Assembly (NCBI GenBank): GCA_001767435.1
Contig: MEKT01000194.1
Coordinates: 1 to 61,628, forward strand
DNA: 61,628 nucleotides
Direction of reading: 5' to 3'
Source: Acidobacteria bacterium RIFCSPLOWO2_02_FULL_65_29
GTDB lineage: Bacteria > Acidobacteriota > Vicinamibacteria > Vicinamibacterales > CAVVIG01
Both the position numbers and the translations under genes were made by a program. This document shows, piece by piece, positions 58,660-61,628 of this stretch (the first letter of the stretch is position 1; every line of letters begins with the position of its first letter). The notes under the pieces are model-generated. The model did not search any database. It saw only the letters and a list, made by a program, of their open reading frames with translations, and was not told the origin of the DNA.

Positions 58660-58893
58660 CGGTCGATGCTGCCGGCCGCTCGCGCGGCGCGCGTGGACGT
58701 CATGCAGGCGCTGCGATCGGAATCGCGGCCTTCGACCCGGCGGAAGGTGACGGCCGGGGGCGCGGCCTACTCATGGCCGCGGTTCGATGTGTTCGGATCC
58801 TATGTGGCCTTCGTCGCCGGGACCGAGGCCCACGCCGGACGGGTCTTCACCGTCGGGATCAGCTGGCCGTTCGAGCGCGCGCGCACCCCGTAA
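58660..58893 (+). pseudogene. Fused tails of an ADOP/MacB permease and an outer-membrane barrel
   Basis: One short frame reads LPAARAARVDVMQALRSE, the C-terminus of MacB/ADOP-type ABC permeases (usually PARRAARVDPMVALRAE). It then runs into RFDVFGSYVAFVAGTEAHAG and RVFTVGISWPFE, the last strand of an outer-membrane barrel. Two unrelated gene ends have been joined by deletion. Confidence 0.55.
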
Positions 58894-59273
58894 AAGGATT
58901 ATGAGGCCCGGCAGCGGGTTGGCCCCAGGAACCATGACGCCAGAACACGCCTGATGACGACCGGATCGGTTGGCTTAAATTAACGTCACCGCCCTCGACC
59001 CCGCCAGGTTCCCGCTCGTCTCGACGACCCACGTCCAACCCCCGGACGGTCTGCTGTCTTCGCTTGCCTTCGGACGGCGCGCGCCGGCGCCGCTTGAGAA
59101 CGCGGCCAGCGTCAGTGCGGCACAGCCGCGCCCAGCGGAACAGCATGCTGTCACGCCCGCGCCAACGGCCCGCCGCTTCGCCGCCGCGCCCCGTCCTCAT
59201 GTCCTTTCGCCCGGTGATGGTGGGTTCCTCTGGTTGCGAAGGAACCACACATCACGGTTCCGAGGAGGACAGA
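58894..59273. other. Unassigned stretch in the fragment zone
   Basis: This 380-bp stretch contains no recognisable protein-coding sequence, RNA or repeat array. A GAGGAGGACAG ribosome-site-like sequence near its right end belongs to the following small ORF. Confidence 0.4.
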
Positions 59274-59438
59274 ATGGCTACGACAGCAACGACCACCGCG
59301 AACCTGACCGTCAAGATCACCATGGGTCAGGGTCCAAATCACCAAGAGCGGCGCCGGTCCAATGACCGGGGTCGTGAGCGTCTTGGAAAAAGCGAGACGT
59401 ACTCGTCAGATAGGCGCTGGGAAGACGAACGTGAGTGA
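59274..59438 (+). CDS. Short ORF cut by the group II intron remnant (54 aa)
   Basis: ATG 59274 has a strong GAGGAGGACAG site upstream. The product begins MATTATTTANLTVKITMGQG and then becomes highly charged (NHQERRRSNDRGRERLGK). The start region looks like a genuine gene; the tail probably runs into intron sequence, which seems to begin near 59430 (GTGAGTG). No family is recognised. Confidence 0.35.
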   Translation: MATTATTTANLTVKITMGQGPNHQERRRSNDRGRERLGKSETYSSDRRWEDERE

Positions 59439-59559
59439 ACCGTTGCTGACGTGTCGAAAATCAGTTGGACGCCATCGAAACCAGACTCGTGAAACTGGTC
59501 TGGGACTGAGCTCGGAGGACAACCTGCGGACTGTCCGAGCGGTGGCCGGCATGGAGACG

Positions 59560-60138
59560 GCGTGAGCCCAGTGCAGGCGCGTGTGCGGAACGTGGGAACC
59601 TTTCCCCCGGGCGGTGTTGGCCGCGATTCGTGGTCGGTTCGAGCAGTGCGGTCTGGCGCTTCATCCGACGAAGACGCGGATTGTCTACTGCAAGGACGAC
59701 ATCCGGCCCGGTCAGTAGGAACACGTCTCGTTCGACTTTCTGGGTTTCACCTTCCAACCTCGACGCGCGCAGAATCGCTGGGGGAAGAATTTCTCCGCCT
59801 TCCTGCCGGCGATGAGCACCAAGGCCGCCAAACACATTCGGCGCACCATCCGCGAATGGCGGCTGGCGTCTACCAAGAATCACTACGCCTTGGAGGACTT
59901 GCCTCGAATCGTGGACCCGGTGGTGCGTGGGTGGATGAACTACTACGGCCGGTACTACCGGACGCGGTGTGTCCTGACGCTCCAGCATCTCAACGAGGCG
60001 CTGGCCGCCTGGGTGCGACGGAAGCACAAGCGGTTTCGCTATCGGCGACGGGCGTCGCGGTACTGGCTGCGATGGGGGCCGGAAAAACGGGGGAGGGGAT
60101 GGGGTGGAGAGAGCCTGGAAAGCCTGGGCCTCACTTGA
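59560..60138 (+). pseudogene. Group II intron reverse transcriptase/maturase, C-terminal remnant
   Basis: A continuous frame reads RAVLAAIRGRFEQCGLALHP, TKTRIVYCKDD, then a TAG at 59716-59718, then HVSFDFLGFTFQPRRAQ, SAFLPAMSTKAAKHIRRTIR, DPVVRGWMNYYGRYYRT and ALAAWVRRKHKRFRYRRRAS. These are the RT thumb and maturase X-domain of bacterial group II intron proteins. Fingers and palm (including YADD) are missing and the TAG breaks the rest, so it is inactive. The flanking 59430-59570 and 60139-60175 may be residual intron RNA. Confidence 0.85.
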
Positions 60139-60195
60139 CCAAATACTTGACCAGTTGACCACGTACGGCTGTCATAAATCTCCGTAAATTGTTGG

Positions 60196-60279
60196 TGCGG
60201 AAGAGGGGATTCGAACCCCTACGGTATTGCTACCGCCAGCCCCTCAAGCTGGTGCGTCTGCCAGTTTCGCCACTTCCGC
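60196..60279 (-). tRNA. tRNA-Leu (anticodon GAG)
   Basis: The minus strand folds as an 84-nt class II tRNA. Acceptor GCGGAAG (from 60279) pairs with CTTCCGC before discriminator A. The D-arm region is TGGCGAAACTGGCAGACGCA. Anticodon stem CCAGC/GCTGG encloses loop TTGAGGG (anticodon GAG). A long variable arm and T-arm GGGGTTCGAATCCCC follow. CCA is encoded (60193-60195). It borders the intron remnant and fragment zone, consistent with use as an integration hotspot. Confidence 0.96.
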
Positions 60280-60380
60280 GTTCGCAGGGTGATTGGACTG
60301 TTTACTTGGGCGACGTGCCGTCCGTGCCGGTGGTGACTTGACAACACTTGACAACAGGCCGTTACCCGAAGCTCACGGCC

Positions 60381-60386
60381 AGTATA
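60381..60386 (-). promoter_or_regulatory. Possible -10 of the tRNA-Leu promoter
   Basis: The minus strand carries TATACT (60386-60381) about 100 bp upstream of the tRNA. No clear -35 is seen. The 210-bp gap 60286-60495 otherwise holds only two direct copies of CTTGACAACA. Confidence 0.3.
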
Positions 60387-60495
60387 GAACAACGCGTCTA
60401 CTTTCGCAGGGTTGGTCCCAGAACACGGGCGACAGCCCGGCACCATCGCCTGCACCGCGACCCGCCTCAGAGGAGGCGATTCGCATCGTGGAAAC

Positions 60496-61293
60496 CTACG
60501 CGAGGACCCTGAGCTCCGCCTTCCTGGCTCGGAAGTTGATGCCAACCGTACCGAACTCTGCCGCACTCGACTGGTGGGGCGCCCCAGCAAACACGTCCGC
60601 GCGCCATGTGATGGCGAAGTCCGTGAACCCGGCCTCCCCGACCAGCGCGTCAAGCTCTGCTTCCAGCAGAGCACCGGCGATTCAACCCGTCCACAGATCA
60701 ATCTTCTGCTTCGCCGCAGCGGGCACCTCCTTCTGCACGAGGATGTCCGCGATCTGGAGGCAGCCGCCCGGCCTCAGCACGCGCGCCATTTCGCGAAGGG
60801 CGGTTCGCTTGTCCGGCATCAAGTTGAGGACGCCGTTAGAGATGACCACGTCGGCCCAGCCGTCCTGCACGGGCAGTGCTTCGCCGTAACCTTCGCGAAA
60901 CTCCACGTTGGTGAGCCCGGCTTCGGCGGCGGCGGTGCGGGCCTTCTCGAGCATGGAGGGTGTCATGTCCACGCCCACTACCTGGCCACCGGGCCCCACC
61001 ATGCGTGCCGCAATGAGACTGTCGATACCAGCGCCGGCCCCAACGTCCACCACCCGCTTGCCGGGCTGCAACGGACTCAGAGAAAACGGATTGCCGGTGC
61101 CGGCAAACGATTCGATGGACGCCTCGGGCACTCCCTCCAGCCACTCGTCCGCGTAGCCGAGGAGCGCAGCCAAGGGGCGTCCGGTGTGAAAGTGAAATCC
61201 ACGGTGCGGGTCGCGCGCCACGACGTCGTACTCGTCACGGATGGCGCTGCGCAGCACGTCACGATCGAGCTGTGGGGGCGTGAAGGTCGACAT
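60496..61293 (-). CDS. SAM-dependent methyltransferase (ArsM-like), candidate selenoprotein with in-frame TGA
   Basis: ATG 61293 begins a class I methyltransferase: VVDVGAGAGIDSLIAARMVG (motif I), VVGVDMTPSMLEKAR, WADVVISNGVLNLMPDK, LREMARVLRPGG. After KQKIDLWTG comes TGA (60684-60682). The frame then continues IAGALLEAELDALVGEAGFT, ITWRADVFAGAPHQSSAAEF and TVGINFRARKAEL to TAG 60498-60496. In related ArsM-like methyltransferases the interrupted position is a conserved Cys (WT-x-C-IAGA). A SECIS-like hairpin follows the TGA, so full length would be 265 residues with selenocysteine. The alternative is a simple nonsense mutation giving a 203-residue protein. Confidence 0.72.
60654..60672 (-). 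promoter_or_regulatory. SECIS-like stem-loop downstream of the in-frame TGA
   Basis: On the minus strand GCTCTGC (60672-60666), loop TGGAA (60665-60661), GCAGAGC (60660-60654) form a perfect 7-bp stem. The stem starts 9 nt and the loop 16 nt after the TGA, and a G is the second loop base. These match the known bacterial SECIS layout, in which SelB binds a hairpin just 3' of UGA with G in the first two apical-loop positions. Confidence 0.6.
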
Positions 61294-61341
61294 GGTATCC
61301 AATCTTACACTGGCTTGTGGCGCGGCAGAGCGGCCCTGGTG

Positions 61342-61628
61342 CTAGAACCAGTGATGCAGCCACCACTGCTCGAACGCGACCTTGCCCCAGTGCCACAGAC
61401 GCCCGGGCCGACGCATCCGGACCTGCGGATCCGGCTCGGCGTAAAAGCGGCCGGTGGCGAAACCGGCCTTACCGTCGCCGAGCTCGATCCAGCAGGAGCC
61501 GTTCCCATCGAACGACGCTCGAGGCTGATGCCCACGGACCTCGGACGCGATCTGTGCAGCGACCACCTTGGCCTCGGCGTGGGCGAAGACGCCTGCCTTC
61601 GGGAGCATCTTGCCGTTGGGCAGCCGGA
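61342..61628 (-). CDS. Sulfide:quinone oxidoreductase-like FAD/NAD flavoprotein, 3' part only
   Basis: The frame enters from the right edge of the window (no start in view) and ends at TAG 61342. Visible residues are LPNGKMLPKAGVFAHAEAKV, VAAQIASEVRG, the SCWIELGDGKAGFATGRFYA block and the C-terminal RLWHWGKVAFEQWWLHHWF. This is the C-terminal end of SQR/FCSD-like or NDH-2-like flavoproteins, where aromatic C-terminal helices dock on the membrane. It lies 48 bp upstream of the methyltransferase ATG, likely in one operon. Confidence 0.75.
   Translation of the reverse strand, partial: RLPNGKMLPKAGVFAHAEAKVVAAQIASEVRGHQPRASFDGNGSCWIELGDGKAGFATGRFYAEPDPQVRMRRPGRLWHWGKVAFEQWWLHHWF

Noticed and set aside
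59716-59718. TAG in the maturase as pyrrolysine
   Set aside because: The gene is already missing its catalytic half, so a nonsense mutation in a decaying gene is the simple reading.
46123-60138. Diversity-generating retroelement (Avd-like gene plus reverse transcriptase)
   Set aside because: The RT is a dead group II intron maturase 13 kb away, and no template/variable repeat pair was found.

Overview
The window is a GC-rich bacterial chromosome segment (about 65% G+C by eye). Its gene content suggests an Acidobacteriota member, probably of the Vicinamibacteria type: secreted amidohydrolase, NHL and TPR proteins, M16 pairs, ADOP-permease and BNR-repeat remnants, and a fungal/archaeal-type Asd beside a succinylase DAP pathway. 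The taxonomic call is inference from gene content, not from a marker gene.

Layout. 0-6.6 kb: Mrp/ApbC Fe-S carrier, an M16 protease pair (catalytic and non-catalytic subunits), a zinc-type oxidoreductase and two small genes, most joined by stop/start overlaps, then a convergent alpha/beta hydrolase. 6.6-14.8 kb: a lysine/diaminopimelate operon (asd, lysC, dapB, dapA, dapD, a dapE-like M20 peptidase) ending in a MutS-like membrane ATPase. Its roughly 200-nt leader carries a strong intrinsic terminator and mutually exclusive pairings, as in a riboswitch or attenuator. 14.9-25.5 kb: mostly minus-strand housekeeping and secreted genes, including a three-gene overlap of O-methyltransferase, a 58-aa AtzG/GatC-like protein and an amidase. 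25.6-34.7 kb: GcvT-like protein, a VapBC-type toxin-antitoxin pair, a broken uvrA piece, and a copper/silver CusCBA-type efflux operon. 34.9-39.4 kb: cell-surface polysaccharide genes (two-domain glycosyltransferase, rfbC, rfbD, a sugar epimerase). 39.5-53.9 kb: secreted or envelope proteins, a solitary PilB/GspE ATPase, two paralogous phytoene-desaturase-like oxidoreductases separated by a repeat-flanked four-helix-bundle gene, an M29 aminopeptidase with a cupin, and a serine hydrolase homologue that has lost its catalytic residues.

53.9-60.2 kb is an accessory zone. It holds a HipA tail, a secreted HpcH/HpaI-type lyase, a truncated Fic gene, a DUF4143 ATPase, then a run of gene fragments and a degenerate group II intron maturase next to a tRNA-Leu. 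60.5-61.6 kb holds a SAM methyltransferase and the C-terminal part of a sulfide:quinone-reductase-like flavoprotein running off the window.

The most notable signal is in that methyltransferase. Its frame is interrupted by a TGA exactly where relatives carry a conserved cysteine. Nine nucleotides after the TGA comes a perfect 7-bp hairpin with a UGGAA loop, the geometry of a bacterial SECIS element, so it may be an unannotated selenoprotein. The second is the structured asd leader. A third theme is a set of locus-specific degenerate short repeats filling several intergenic gaps and, in places, supplying start codons.
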